A stretch of DNA of 64,000 nt from Streptomyces asiaticus (GTDB taxonomy: Bacteria; Actinomycetota; Actinomycetes; Streptomycetales; Streptomycetaceae), in assembly GCF_018138715.1 (NCBI RefSeq), contig NZ_JAGSHX010000006.1, positions 5,332,001-5,396,000 of the forward strand. The letters run 5' to 3'. The position numbers and the translations under genes are program-made. Within the stretch, counting starts at the first letter, position 1. Each line of letters starts with the position of its first letter. The notes below the pieces were generated by a model, which did not search any database, was not told the origin of the DNA, and saw nothing but the letters and a program-made list of their open reading frames with translations. Positions 54,756-63,279 of the stretch are shown here, in pieces.

Positions 54756-54791
54756 CCCGCCCGGCGACTCCCCCGTGGGTCGCCGGACGGG
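54756..54791 (-). promoter_or_regulatory. Leader hairpin of the repeat-protein gene
   Basis: Arms CCCGCCCGGCGAC and GTCGCCGGACGGG pair over 13 positions with one mismatch, 10-base loop, 44 bp upstream of GTG 54712. Could be the terminator of the SARP gene or an attenuator in the leader. Confidence 0.5.
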
Positions 54792-54890
54792 TGTCTCAAA
54801 AGGGCCGTCCACCTTACGGTGTGACCTCGCAACCGACCCGTCTGCCCCCCGCGGGGACGGGTCGACCACTGCTAAGACTCCCGGACGGCG

Positions 54891-54908
54891 ATAAACGATT
54901 GATGAACG
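54891..54908 (-). promoter_or_regulatory. SARP-type direct repeat upstream of the repeat-protein gene
   Basis: The minus strand reads CGTTCAT-CAAT-CGTTTAT: two heptamers with 11-bp periodicity. A third register (GTCCGGG) follows, and TTAGCA, a possible -10, comes 4 bases later. SARP proteins including AfsR bind heptamer direct repeats spaced at 11 bp next to the -10 of target promoters. Confidence 0.55.
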
Positions 54909-54925
54909 GTCGGCGAGCCGCGCCG

Positions 54926-57850
54926 TTATGCGGCGGTCGCGGGGGCCAGAAGCCTGCGGACGTCCTCCGCCTCAGGTGTCCCCAGCCGCTGGTGAATTGA
55001 CAGCGCCTCACGCCAGCAGGCATCCGCGCGCTCGTTCTGCCCGAGCGCCAGCAGCGCCTTGCCGAGCAGGGTCAGTACGATGGCGCGGCGCCACTCACCC
55101 CCGATGCCCCGCAGGGCAAGAGCCTGTTCGGCGTGGGTGGCGGCCTCCGCGGGGCGCCCGATCGACAGGTGCGCCTCGGCCAGCCGCTGGTGGGTCATGC
55201 CCTCCCAGAGCGGCTGGCGGTGCTCGCGGAACAGGCCGAGGGCCTCGGTGAGCTGCTCGAGCGCTTGAGTGAGGCTGCCCGCCCCGGTCAGCGCGATACC
55301 GAGCGCGTACTTGCCGTTGGCCAGGCGCAGGGTGCGTCCCAGGCTCCCGTAGATCCGCACGCCCTGCCGGGCCAGGTCCACGGCGCTGTCGATGCGGCCC
55401 ATCTCCACATACGCACGGGAGAGGTTGCACAGCGCGCTGGCCTCTCCGGGCTGGTCGTCCACGGCCCGGTAGGCGTCGATGGCGCGGAGGAAATGCCGCT
55501 CCGCGTCATCCCAGCGGGTACGGCTGAGATGCGCGATGATGCCGCGCTCGGTGAGGGCGCGCCCCATCGTGACATGGTCCTTGACCGCCGAGCCCAAGGC
55601 CAGGGCGCGTTCCGCCTCCGCGTCGGCCTCCTCGAGCCGGCCGGTGAGGTTGCGCACCTTGGCGAGGCAGGTACGGGCCCGGCCTTCGGCCCGGGTGTCG
55701 CCGACCGCGTGCGCCGTTTCGCTGACGACGCGGGCGACGGCCTCGTAGCGGGGGGCGTTGGCGCCGGACTCGGCGAGGTCCATCGCGGCGAGCAGCAGAT
55801 CCGCCGCCCGGCCCAGGGTGCTGCCCGGGGCGGCCTGCTGGGCGCAGGCCAGCAGGCAGTCCGCCTCGCTGAACAGCCAGTCCAGAGCGGCGTCCTGATG
55901 CGGAAAGACCAGGCCGGGGTGGTCGGCCGGGGCCAGGTGGTCGCCCAGGCGGTCGCCGGGCCGCTCCATGGCGTACACCCGTGCGGCCGTGGCGAGGTAG
56001 AAGTCCAACAGCCGGGAGAGCGCCGCCTCGCGGTCCGTGGCCGACTGGTGCCGCTCCGCGCAGTCACGCGCGTAGAGGCGTACCAGGTCGTGGTAGCGGT
56101 AGCGGCCGGGCGCCGCGGACTCCAGCAGGGAGGCGTCGACCAGGGACTCCAGGAGTTCCTCGGTGGCGAACGTGTCCATGTCCAGGACGACCGCCGCGGC
56201 GGCGAGCGAGATGTCGGGGCCGTCCGCGAGCCCCAGCAGCCGGAACGCCCGGGCCTGTGACGGTTCCAACTGGCCGTAGCCCAGTTCGAAGGTGGCCCGC
56301 ACGGCCAGGTCGCCGACCCGCAGCTCGTCCAGCCGGCGGCGCTGGTTGGCGAGCTTGTGCGCCAGCGTGGAGACGGTCCAGGTGCGGCGCGAGGCCAGCC
56401 GGGAGGCCGCGATCCGGATGGCCAGCGGGAGGAAGCCGCACGCCGCCACCACGTCCATGGCCGCGTCCCGTTCGCTGACGACACGCTCCTCGCCCACTAT
56501 CCGCGTGAAGAGGGCGAGCGCCTCTTCCGGGCTCATCACGTCCAGGTCGACCAGGTGGGCGCCCTCCAGGTCGACCATCCGGGTCCGGCTGGTGATCAGT
56601 GCGGCGCAGCCCTCCGTACCGGGCAGCAGCGGCCGCACCTGTGCGGCGTCGCGTGCGTTGTCCAGCAGCGTGAGCACCCGGCGGCCGTCCAGCATCGAGC
56701 GGTAGAGCGCGGCACGCTCGTGGACGCCCTCGGGGATCGCGGTGTCCGGGGTGCCGAGGGCGCGCAGGAAGGCGCCCAGTATCGCGTTGGGCTCCGCCGG
56801 TACCGGGCCCGCCCCCTGAAGGTCGACATAGAGCTGGCCGTCGGGGAACTGATGGCGGGCCGCGTGGGCGACGTGCACGGCGAGCGTCGTCTTGCCGACG
56901 CCCCCGATTCCGGCCACGGCTGACACGGCCATGACACGCCCCTCGGCGGTGGCGAGCTGATCGCTCAGCTCGTCGACGAAAGCGACACGGCCGGTGAAGT
57001 CGGCCACCGTCGCGGGAAGCTGGGCCGGCCGGACAAAGCTGGGCCCCGCCTGAGCCCGGTCGTCCACCGGGGCGGCCAGCTCGGCATCCGCCTGGAGAAT
57101 GCGCTGATGCAGCTCGGAGAGTTCCGGGCAGGGGTCCACGCCGAGGTCCTCGGCGAGCAGCCGCCGGGTGTCGTTGTACACGGCCAGCGCCTCGGCCTGT
57201 CGGCCGCTGCGGTAGAGCGCCAGCATCAGCAGTTCGCGCAGCCGTTCCCGGAGCGGATGGGCGGCGGTGAGAGCGGTGAGTTCGGAGACCACCTCGGTGT
57301 GGTGGCCCAGCTCCAGATCAAGATCGAGCCTGGTCTCGGTGAGGACGAGATGCCACTCCGACAGCCGGACGCGCTGTGTCATGGCGTAGGGCCCCGGCAC
57401 TCCGGCCAGGGCCTCGCCGTCCCAGAGGCCCAGTGCCTGGCCGATGAGTTCATGGGCCCGCGGCCGGTCGCCCGAGTGCCGTGCCTTCTCCGCCTCCGCC
57501 ACCAGGCGCTCGGCCACGTCGGTGTCCAGGGCCCCGAGGCCCACCTGGACCGCGTAGCCCCCCGACTCGCTGACCAGAACGTCGGATTGCGGGGTGAATG
57601 CCTTGCGCAGCCGGGAGGCGTAGGTGCGCAGCGCCGCGATGGCGGCGTCCGGCGGGTCGTCGCCCCACAGGGCGTCGATGAGCTCGGGGGCGGTGGCGGT
57701 GCGCCCACCGCGCAGCAAGAGAGCGGTGAGCAGGGCTCTTTGCTGTGGTGATCCGGTGTTCACCTGTTCTTCGCCCCGCCAGGCCCGTACCGGTCCGAGC
57801 ACGGTGAAGCGCAAGGGCTGCTCCTGTGCCCGCTCCATCTCGCCGGCCAT
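54926..57850 (-). CDS. AfsR-like SARP regulator (OmpR-type DNA binding, BTAD, NB-ARC, TPR)
   Basis: 974-residue pleiotropic-type SARP. N-terminal winged helix (RFTVLGPVRAWRGEEQVNTG, SPQQRALLTALLLRGGRTAT, LRTYASRLRKAF), bacterial transcriptional activation domain to about 260 (LSELHQRILQADAELAAP), then a STAND ATPase with Walker A GIGGVGKTTLAVHVA, a Walker B-like VLTLLDNARDAAQVRPLL and an MHD-like YHDLVRLYAR. The C-terminal 350 residues are TPR-type helices. Length and order match S. coelicolor AfsR (993 aa). ATG 57850 has GGGGGAGACC in front. Followed by the repeat protein gene, as afsR is by afsS. Probably activated by kinase phosphorylation and ATP. Confidence 0.9.
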   Translation of the reverse strand: MAGEMERAQEQPLRFTVLGPVRAWRGEEQVNTGSPQQRALLTALLLRGGRTATAPELIDALWGDDPPDAAIAALRTYASRLRKAFTPQSDVLVSESGGYAVQVGLGALDTDVAERLVAEAEKARHSGDRPRAHELIGQALGLWDGEALAGVPGPYAMTQRVRLSEWHLVLTETRLDLDLELGHHTEVVSELTALTAAHPLRERLRELLMLALYRSGRQAEALAVYNDTRRLLAEDLGVDPCPELSELHQRILQADAELAAPVDDRAQAGPSFVRPAQLPATVADFTGRVAFVDELSDQLATAEGRVMAVSAVAGIGGVGKTTLAVHVAHAARHQFPDGQLYVDLQGAGPVPAEPNAILGAFLRALGTPDTAIPEGVHERAALYRSMLDGRRVLTLLDNARDAAQVRPLLPGTEGCAALITSRTRMVDLEGAHLVDLDVMSPEEALALFTRIVGEERVVSERDAAMDVVAACGFLPLAIRIAASRLASRRTWTVSTLAHKLANQRRRLDELRVGDLAVRATFELGYGQLEPSQARAFRLLGLADGPDISLAAAAVVLDMDTFATEELLESLVDASLLESAAPGRYRYHDLVRLYARDCAERHQSATDREAALSRLLDFYLATAARVYAMERPGDRLGDHLAPADHPGLVFPHQDAALDWLFSEADCLLACAQQAAPGSTLGRAADLLLAAMDLAESGANAPRYEAVARVVSETAHAVGDTRAEGRARTCLAKVRNLTGRLEEADAEAERALALGSAVKDHVTMGRALTERGIIAHLSRTRWDDAERHFLRAIDAYRAVDDQPGEASALCNLSRAYVEMGRIDSAVDLARQGVRIYGSLGRTLRLANGKYALGIALTGAGSLTQALEQLTEALGLFREHRQPLWEGMTHQRLAEAHLSIGRPAEAATHAEQALALRGIGGEWRRAIVLTLLGKALLALGQNERADACWREALSIHQRLGTPEAEDVRRLLAPATAA

Positions 57851-57979
57851 GGTCTCCCCCTGCCTCTGCTCCCAGTTGCACGGGCCAGTTTGCCTTGCCG
57901 ATACCCCTTACGTCAGTAGGGGCCGGACCTCTCCACAAGGCCCGCCATACTTCACGGCCCTCGGAGTGCCGACGCATCG

Positions 57980-60439
57980 TCAGGTCCAGGGGTCGCTTTC
58001 AGTCAGCGGAGGGCCGACTCCGTACGCGTCGCGATGGCCGGGATACGGATCCGTGGCCGCGGGGAGATCCGGCGCCGAGGTGGACAGCAGCTGCCGTACC
58101 TCCTCCGGCTCGGGTGAGCCCAGCCGTTCCCGGAGGGCCTGGGCCTGCCTCCAGCAGTCCTGGGCCCGGGTTCGCTGCCCGGCTGCCATCAGGGCCTTCG
58201 CCAGAACGGTGAGAAAGGAGAAGCGCCGCCACTCGCCGCCGAGACCGCCCAGGGCCAGGGACTGTTCGGCGTGTGCCACCGCTTCCGAGGGGCGCTGCGC
58301 TGCCAGATGCATTTCGGCCAGCCGGAAATGTGCCATGCCTTCCCACAGCGGCTGACGGGCCTCGCGAAAGAGATCGAGCGCCTCGGTGAGGTGGACGGAC
58401 GCCTCCTCCAGGCGGTGGGCGCGCGTCAGCGCGATGCCGACGGTGTACATCCCGTTGGCGAGCCGCAGGGGTGCGCCGAGCCTGCGGTAGATGGCGAGCC
58501 CCTGCTCGGCCAGTTCCACACCGGTCCGGGTGCGGCCCCGGCTCACATGGAGCCGGGAGAGATTGGCCAGGGCGCTCGCCTCACCCGCCTCGTTGGCATC
58601 GGCGCGGAACGCCTCGAGCGCCTGGCCCAGGTACCTCTCGGCGTCTTCGTGCCGCCCCAGCCCGTTGGCCACGATGCCGAGTTGGTTGGAGGCGCGGCTG
58701 GCGACCACCGGATCGTCGCCGTCCAGCTCCAGGGCGCGGCGCAACTCCCGCTCGGCGTGGCCGTACCGGCCCGTAAAGCTGTACAGATGGCCCAGTGCCG
58801 AGCGGGCGCGGGCCTCGGTACGGGAATCCCCGGCGGTGTGGGCGGCGTCGCAGACCGCCTGTGCCACCGTCTCGTACTGCCGCGGCCGGGCACCGGACTC
58901 GGCGAGGTCCAGCGCGCCCAGCAGCAGGTCCCCGGTGCGGCGGCGGGTGCTCTCCCCGGTGCACTTGGGCACACAGGCGAGCAGGCAGTCGGCCTCCGCG
59001 AAGAGCCAGTCCAGGGCGGCCTTCGAGGTCTCGAAGAGCAGTCCGGGATGGCCGGTGGGCTCCAGGTGCTCGACCATGCGGTCCCCGGGCCGCTCCAGGG
59101 CGTACACCCGCGCCGCCGTCGCCAGGTAGAAGTCCAGCAACCGGGACAGCGCCTCCTCGCGCTCCGCCACCGCCCGCCGCTCCCGCTCCGCGCATGCCCG
59201 TGCGTAGAGCCGTACGAGGTCATGGAAGCGGTAGCGCCCCGGTACGGCGGACTCCAGCAGTGAGATGTCCACGAGGGAGGTCAGAAGCCGGCCGGTCTCC
59301 GCGACGTCGAGGCCGAGCACCGCGCCCGCGGCCGGCAGGGAGATGTCCGGGCCGCCGGCCAGGCCCAGCAGCCGGAAGGCGCGGGCCTGAGCCGGGTCGA
59401 GCTGTCCGTAGCCGAGTTCGAAGGTCGCCTTGACCGCCAGATCCCCGGCCCGCAGCTCGTCCAGCCGCCGGCGCTCGTCGGCGAGTTTGCGGGCGAGGAC
59501 GGAGACGGTCCAGGTGCGGCGGGAGGCGAGCCGGGAGGCCGCTATGCGGATCGCGAGCGGGAGGTAGGAGCAGGCCGCCACCACGTCCATGACCTCGGCA
59601 CGTTCCACGGTCGCCCGCTCCTGGCCCACGATCTGCGCGAAGAGGGCGAACGCCTCCGGCGGTCTCATCGCGTCCAGGTCGACCGGGTGGGCGTGGCCCA
59701 GGTCGGACATATGGGTGCGGCTGGTGATCAGCGCGACGCAGTCCGGTGCGCCGTCGTCGGGGAGCAGCGGCCGGACCTGAGCGGCGTCGCAGGCGTTGTC
59801 CAGGAGGACGAGGATGCGGCGGTCCTCGAGACACGCGCGGTAGAGCGCGGCGCGCTCCTCGGTGCCGTCCGGAATGGCGGCGTCGGGGGTGCCGAGCGAG
59901 CGCAGGAAGGCGCCGAGCACGGTCTCGGGGTCGGCGGGGGAGGGGCCCGAACCGCCGAGGTCGACATAGAGCTGACCGTCGGGGAAGCGGTGGCGGGCGG
60001 TGTGCGCGAGATGAACGGCCAGGGCGGTCTTGCCGATGCCTCCGATACCGGCGATCGCGATGGCGGCCGGCCGGTCGGCGGAGGTCGCGAGCCGGTCGCT
60101 CAGCTTCCGTACGAGGTCCTCGCGGCCGGTGAAGTCCGCCACCGCCGCGGGCAGCTGCGCGGGGCGCACGGCGGCGGTGTCGGCCAGGGGGCGTCGCGGG
60201 CGGTTGGCGGCGGTGGGCCGGGAGAGCGCGGTGGCGGGCCGCGGGGGGACGTGCGGCCGCAGCTCGCGGACGACATCGGCGCCACGGCCGCTGTCCAACT
60301 CCAGTTCGAGCCGGGTCCGGCCGGGGGCGGAGTCCGGCTCCTCGCCGAGGGCCAGGCTCGCCTCTTCACCGTGCCGGCACTGGTCCGGTACGGAACCGGT
60401 GGAACCTTCCTGCCGCCCCAGGCGCTCGTCGCCGGCCAT
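57980..60439 (-). CDS. AfsR-like STAND protein lacking the SARP DNA-binding domain
   Basis: 819-residue paralogue of the downstream SARP. After a short N-terminus (MAGDERLGRQEG) the sequence jumps to TRLELELDSGRGADVVRELR, matching the middle of the partner's BTAD (TRLDLDLELGHHTEVVSELT), so the winged helix and most of BTAD are missing. The STAND ATPase (GIGGIGKTALAVHLAHTARH, FHDLVRLYARACAE) and TPR part are intact and closely related throughout. ATG 60439 has GGGGGGCACC upstream, like the paralogue. It cannot bind DNA by itself. I infer a tandem duplicate with an internal deletion that may titrate ligand, hetero-oligomerise with or inhibit the full-length regulator. Confidence 0.88.
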   Translation of the reverse strand: MAGDERLGRQEGSTGSVPDQCRHGEEASLALGEEPDSAPGRTRLELELDSGRGADVVRELRPHVPPRPATALSRPTAANRPRRPLADTAAVRPAQLPAAVADFTGREDLVRKLSDRLATSADRPAAIAIAGIGGIGKTALAVHLAHTARHRFPDGQLYVDLGGSGPSPADPETVLGAFLRSLGTPDAAIPDGTEERAALYRACLEDRRILVLLDNACDAAQVRPLLPDDGAPDCVALITSRTHMSDLGHAHPVDLDAMRPPEAFALFAQIVGQERATVERAEVMDVVAACSYLPLAIRIAASRLASRRTWTVSVLARKLADERRRLDELRAGDLAVKATFELGYGQLDPAQARAFRLLGLAGGPDISLPAAGAVLGLDVAETGRLLTSLVDISLLESAVPGRYRFHDLVRLYARACAERERRAVAEREEALSRLLDFYLATAARVYALERPGDRMVEHLEPTGHPGLLFETSKAALDWLFAEADCLLACVPKCTGESTRRRTGDLLLGALDLAESGARPRQYETVAQAVCDAAHTAGDSRTEARARSALGHLYSFTGRYGHAERELRRALELDGDDPVVASRASNQLGIVANGLGRHEDAERYLGQALEAFRADANEAGEASALANLSRLHVSRGRTRTGVELAEQGLAIYRRLGAPLRLANGMYTVGIALTRAHRLEEASVHLTEALDLFREARQPLWEGMAHFRLAEMHLAAQRPSEAVAHAEQSLALGGLGGEWRRFSFLTVLAKALMAAGQRTRAQDCWRQAQALRERLGSPEPEEVRQLLSTSAPDLPAATDPYPGHRDAYGVGPPLTESDPWT

Positions 60440-60561
60440 GGTGCCCCCCGCACGTGCTTCCTCGCTGTACGGCCAGTCTGCCGTGCCCGCGGCTGGTACG
60501 TCAGTAAAGAGTGCGACGTCTCCGGGGCATCCATCGAACATCCCAGGAGACGCCCCACTAG

Positions 60562-60576
60562 CTGACGATCCGTCAG
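60562..60576. promoter_or_regulatory. Operator site 9 of the catabolic regulon (perfect palindrome halves)
   Basis: CTGACGATCCGTCAG, both half-sites exact. Followed by TACCGT (60585-60590), 6 bases before ATG 60597, so the operator lies between -35 and -10 of a likely leaderless promoter. Confidence 0.82.
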
Positions 60577-60596
60577 ATCGGCGCTACCGTGCAGTC

Positions 60597-61826
60597 ATGG
60601 AGAGCTTCCCGAAGATAATCTCGGTGGACGACCACACGGTTGAGCCCCCTCACGTCTGGCGGGACCGGCTCCCGTCGAAGTACCGCGACAGCGGGCCGCG
60701 CATCGTCCGGGCGCCGCTGAAGGAGATGACCTTCATCGGCGGCAAGTTCGCCCCGAAGATGGGCGCGCCCGGGGACGACGGGCCGCTCGCGGACTGGTGG
60801 GTGTACGAGGAGCTGCACCGGCCGCTGACCCGGCTGGACACCGCCGTCGGCTACGACCGGGACGAGGTCAAGCTGGAGGCCATCACCTACGAGCAGATGC
60901 GGCCCGGCTCCTTCTCGGTGCCGGACCGGCTCGCGGACATGGACGTCAACCACGTCCAGTCCGCGCTCTGCTTCCCGACCTTCCCCCGCTTCTGCGGGCA
61001 GACCTTCACCGAGGCCGCCGACCGCGAGCTGGGGCTGCTCGGGGTGCGGGCGTACAACGACTGGATGGTGGAGGAGTGGTGCGGCCCCGAGGCCCGGGGC
61101 CGGCTGATCCCGCTGATCATCATCCCGCTGTGGGACGCCGAGCTGGCCGCCGCCGAGGTGCGGCGGAACGCGGCGCGCGGGGTGCGGGCCGTCTGCTTCT
61201 CGGAGATCCCGCCGAACCTGGGGCTGCCCTCGATCCACACCGACGACTGGGACCCGCTCCTGGCCGCGTGCGACGAGACCGGCACGGTCGTCGCGATGCA
61301 CATCGGCTCCTCCTCGAGGATGCCCTCGACCTCGGCCGACGCGCCCCCCGCGGTTGGCTCCACGATCACCTTCGCCAACTGCTGCTTCTCGATGGTCGAC
61401 TGGCTGATGAGCGGGAAGTTCGAGCGCTTCCCGAACCTCAAGGTGATGTACGCGGAGGGCCAGATCGGCTGGATCCCCTACATCCTCGAGCGCGCCGATG
61501 TGGTGTGGGAGGAGAACCGGGGCTGGGGCGGAGTGGCCGACAAGGTGCTGCGCCCGCCGTCCGAGCTGTTCGCCGAGCATGTCTACGGCTGCTTCTTCGA
61601 CGACGCCTTCGGGCTGCGCAACCTCGACGCCATCGGGGTCGGCAATGTGCTGTACGAGACGGACTATCCGCACTCGGACTCCACCTGGCCCAAGTCGCGG
61701 GAGGTCGGCGAGGCGCAGATGGGGCATCTGGCGCCGGACGTCGTGGACCGGATCGTGCGCGGCAACGCGATCGAGCTGCTGGGGCTCACGGCGGACGGGC
61801 TGTGGGCGGGGGCGCCTGGGGCGTAG
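60597..61826 (+). CDS. Amidohydrolase-family (amidohydrolase_2) enzyme
   Basis: 409-residue metal-dependent hydrolase/decarboxylase. Starts KIISVDDHTVEPPHVWRDRL, the SDxHxxE variant typical of actinobacterial members, with further metal-region signs MHIGSSSRMPSTS, YAEGQIGWIPYILERADVVW and YETDYPHSDSTWP. Such proteins accompany steroid and aromatic acid degradation, where they may hydrolyse or decarboxylate a CoA-linked or ring-opened intermediate. No ribosome site precedes the ATG, consistent with a leaderless transcript under operator site 9. Monocistronic. Confidence 0.9.
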   Translation: MESFPKIISVDDHTVEPPHVWRDRLPSKYRDSGPRIVRAPLKEMTFIGGKFAPKMGAPGDDGPLADWWVYEELHRPLTRLDTAVGYDRDEVKLEAITYEQMRPGSFSVPDRLADMDVNHVQSALCFPTFPRFCGQTFTEAADRELGLLGVRAYNDWMVEEWCGPEARGRLIPLIIIPLWDAELAAAEVRRNAARGVRAVCFSEIPPNLGLPSIHTDDWDPLLAACDETGTVVAMHIGSSSRMPSTSADAPPAVGSTITFANCCFSMVDWLMSGKFERFPNLKVMYAEGQIGWIPYILERADVVWEENRGWGGVADKVLRPPSELFAEHVYGCFFDDAFGLRNLDAIGVGNVLYETDYPHSDSTWPKSREVGEAQMGHLAPDVVDRIVRGNAIELLGLTADGLWAGAPGA

Positions 61827-61852
61827 CGGGTTGGTTTCGGCGCCGTCGTCCT

Positions 61853-61964
61853 GGTCACGGAGGGGTGCCGGTTCCGGTGCCGCCCTGGTCACGGAGGGGT
61901 GCCGGTTCCGGTGCCACCCTGGTCACGGAGGGGTGCCGGTTCCGGTGCCACCCTGGTCACGTAG
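61853..61964. repeat. 34-bp tandem repeats, three copies plus a partial fourth
   Basis: Units at 61853-61886, 61887-61920 and 61921-61954 with at most one difference, then GGTCACGTAGG. Each holds CCGGTTCCGG. No spacer sequences, so not CRISPR. Located just after the amidohydrolase stop. Confidence 0.9.
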
Positions 61965-62067
61965 GAGCAAGAAAGCGGTCACTGCCGGTCAATGAACAAC
62001 CCCCGGACTGTCCGGCAGGCTGTGGGACATATCGGCCCTCCCCGCCACCCCACGCCGTCACCCACCC

Positions 62068-63111
62068 CTACGACGTGACAGGGGCCGTGGGCGGCGCGGA
62101 GGGCCGGGCGTCCCTGCGCACCGGGCGTCGCGGGGTAGCGCCCGGCGCGCGGGAGACAAGCGCCAGATGGCGGTAGTCGCTGGGCGGCATCCCGTACGCG
62201 GCGCGGAAGGCGCGGCTGAAGACGGCGGGGTGGGCGAAGCCCCAGCGGGCGGCGAGTTCATGGATGCGGACCGTGAGCAGGCCGGGGTCGGTGAGGTCGC
62301 GCCGTACGCGGTCCAGCCGCTGTTGCCGGATCCACGCGGAGACCGTGGTGTCGCGGGCTCGGAAGAGGCGGTGCAGATAGCCGACGGAGATGTGGTGCGC
62401 GGCGGCGATGGTGGCCGGGGACAGCTCCGGGTCGGACAGGTTCCCCAGGATGAAGTTCTGCACCCGCAGGGCCAGGGTGTGCCGGTGGGTCTCGGGCGGC
62501 AGCGCGTCGTCGGCCTCGACGGCCTGGGCGAGCAGCGCGGCCGCCAGGTCGATCAGCACGGTTCCCAGCCGCGGTCCGTCGGAGGGGCGTAACGAGCGGT
62601 CCGCAGCGAGCCGGGCGAGGAACCCCGTGAGCAGGGCGCCCACCCCTTCGCGCGCCGGGATGGGCCGGGCGAGCAGCCGGTCGATCCGGTCGTGGGGGAC
62701 CGGGATCAGGGCCTTGGGGATCTCCAGGCCCACACCCGCCGGAGGGCCGCCGAAGGCCAGGCAGTCGAAGGGCCGTGAGGTGTCGACGACATAGAGGCCC
62801 TCCGCCCTGTGCGCGGCCTCCTGGCGGGACTGGGAGACCTGGAGGTTTCCCTCCTGGATGAACGAGAAGTGGTACAGCTCGGGGTCGGACTGCCGGATGA
62901 GCTTGGGCGTCCGCCGGAAGTTCATCTCACGGAACCTCGTGGGCCAGACGGAGGCGGCGCCGAACTCGAGGATGCGCACCTCGCCCCGGAAGTCCCGGGT
63001 GTGGTCGCTGGTCATCTCCATCGGCGCCATGAGCTGTGCCATCCGCTCGCGCCAGAAGTCGAACCGATCCGCTCTGGGCAGATCCTCGCAGCGGAAGACC
63101 GTCTCGATCAT
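62068..63111 (-). CDS. AraC-family transcriptional regulator (ligand-binding-like, AraC_binding_2)
   Basis: 347-residue regulator with an N-terminal sensor domain of the AraC_binding_2 type (FDFWRERMAQLMAPMEM, LYHFSFIQEGNLQVSQSRQE, YVVDTSRPFDCLAFGG) and a C-terminal AraC/XylS DNA-binding domain (IAAAHHISVGYLHRLFRARD and ELAARWGFAHPAVFSRAFRA, two helix-turn-helix units). ATG 63111 has AGAGGGG upstream; a GTG lies at 63114. Divergent from the LLM oxidoreductase, with operator site 10 between. It may give substrate-specific control in addition to the global operator. Confidence 0.88.
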   Translation of the reverse strand: MIETVFRCEDLPRADRFDFWRERMAQLMAPMEMTSDHTRDFRGEVRILEFGAASVWPTRFREMNFRRTPKLIRQSDPELYHFSFIQEGNLQVSQSRQEAAHRAEGLYVVDTSRPFDCLAFGGPPAGVGLEIPKALIPVPHDRIDRLLARPIPAREGVGALLTGFLARLAADRSLRPSDGPRLGTVLIDLAAALLAQAVEADDALPPETHRHTLALRVQNFILGNLSDPELSPATIAAAHHISVGYLHRLFRARDTTVSAWIRQQRLDRVRRDLTDPGLLTVRIHELAARWGFAHPAVFSRAFRAAYGMPPSDYRHLALVSRAPGATPRRPVRRDARPSAPPTAPVTS

Positions 63112-63264
63112 CACGTGCCCCTCTGTGTGCCCCTTGCCGTGCCCCCTTGTTGTGCCTCCTTGCCTGTGCCCCGTGGGCGGGGCGGCGGGCGTGGGCCCCG
63201 AGGTCCGAACGTCCGTACGCTAGCAAAGCGTCGCGCGGCGGGACGAGACTGCCGTACCCCTTGT

Positions 63265-63279
63265 CTGATGGACCGTCAG
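63265..63279. promoter_or_regulatory. Operator site 10 of the catabolic regulon, with an extra half-site
   Basis: CTGATGGACCGTCAG. The right part continues as CGTCAGATACGACCATG, which is repeated 22 bp (two helical turns) downstream at 63296-63312 as CGTCAGATACGACGATG, giving an additional half-site before the LLM gene. Confidence 0.78.

Noticed and set aside
61853..61964. Possible CRISPR array
   Set aside because: Units are contiguous with no spacers, and no cas gene is present.
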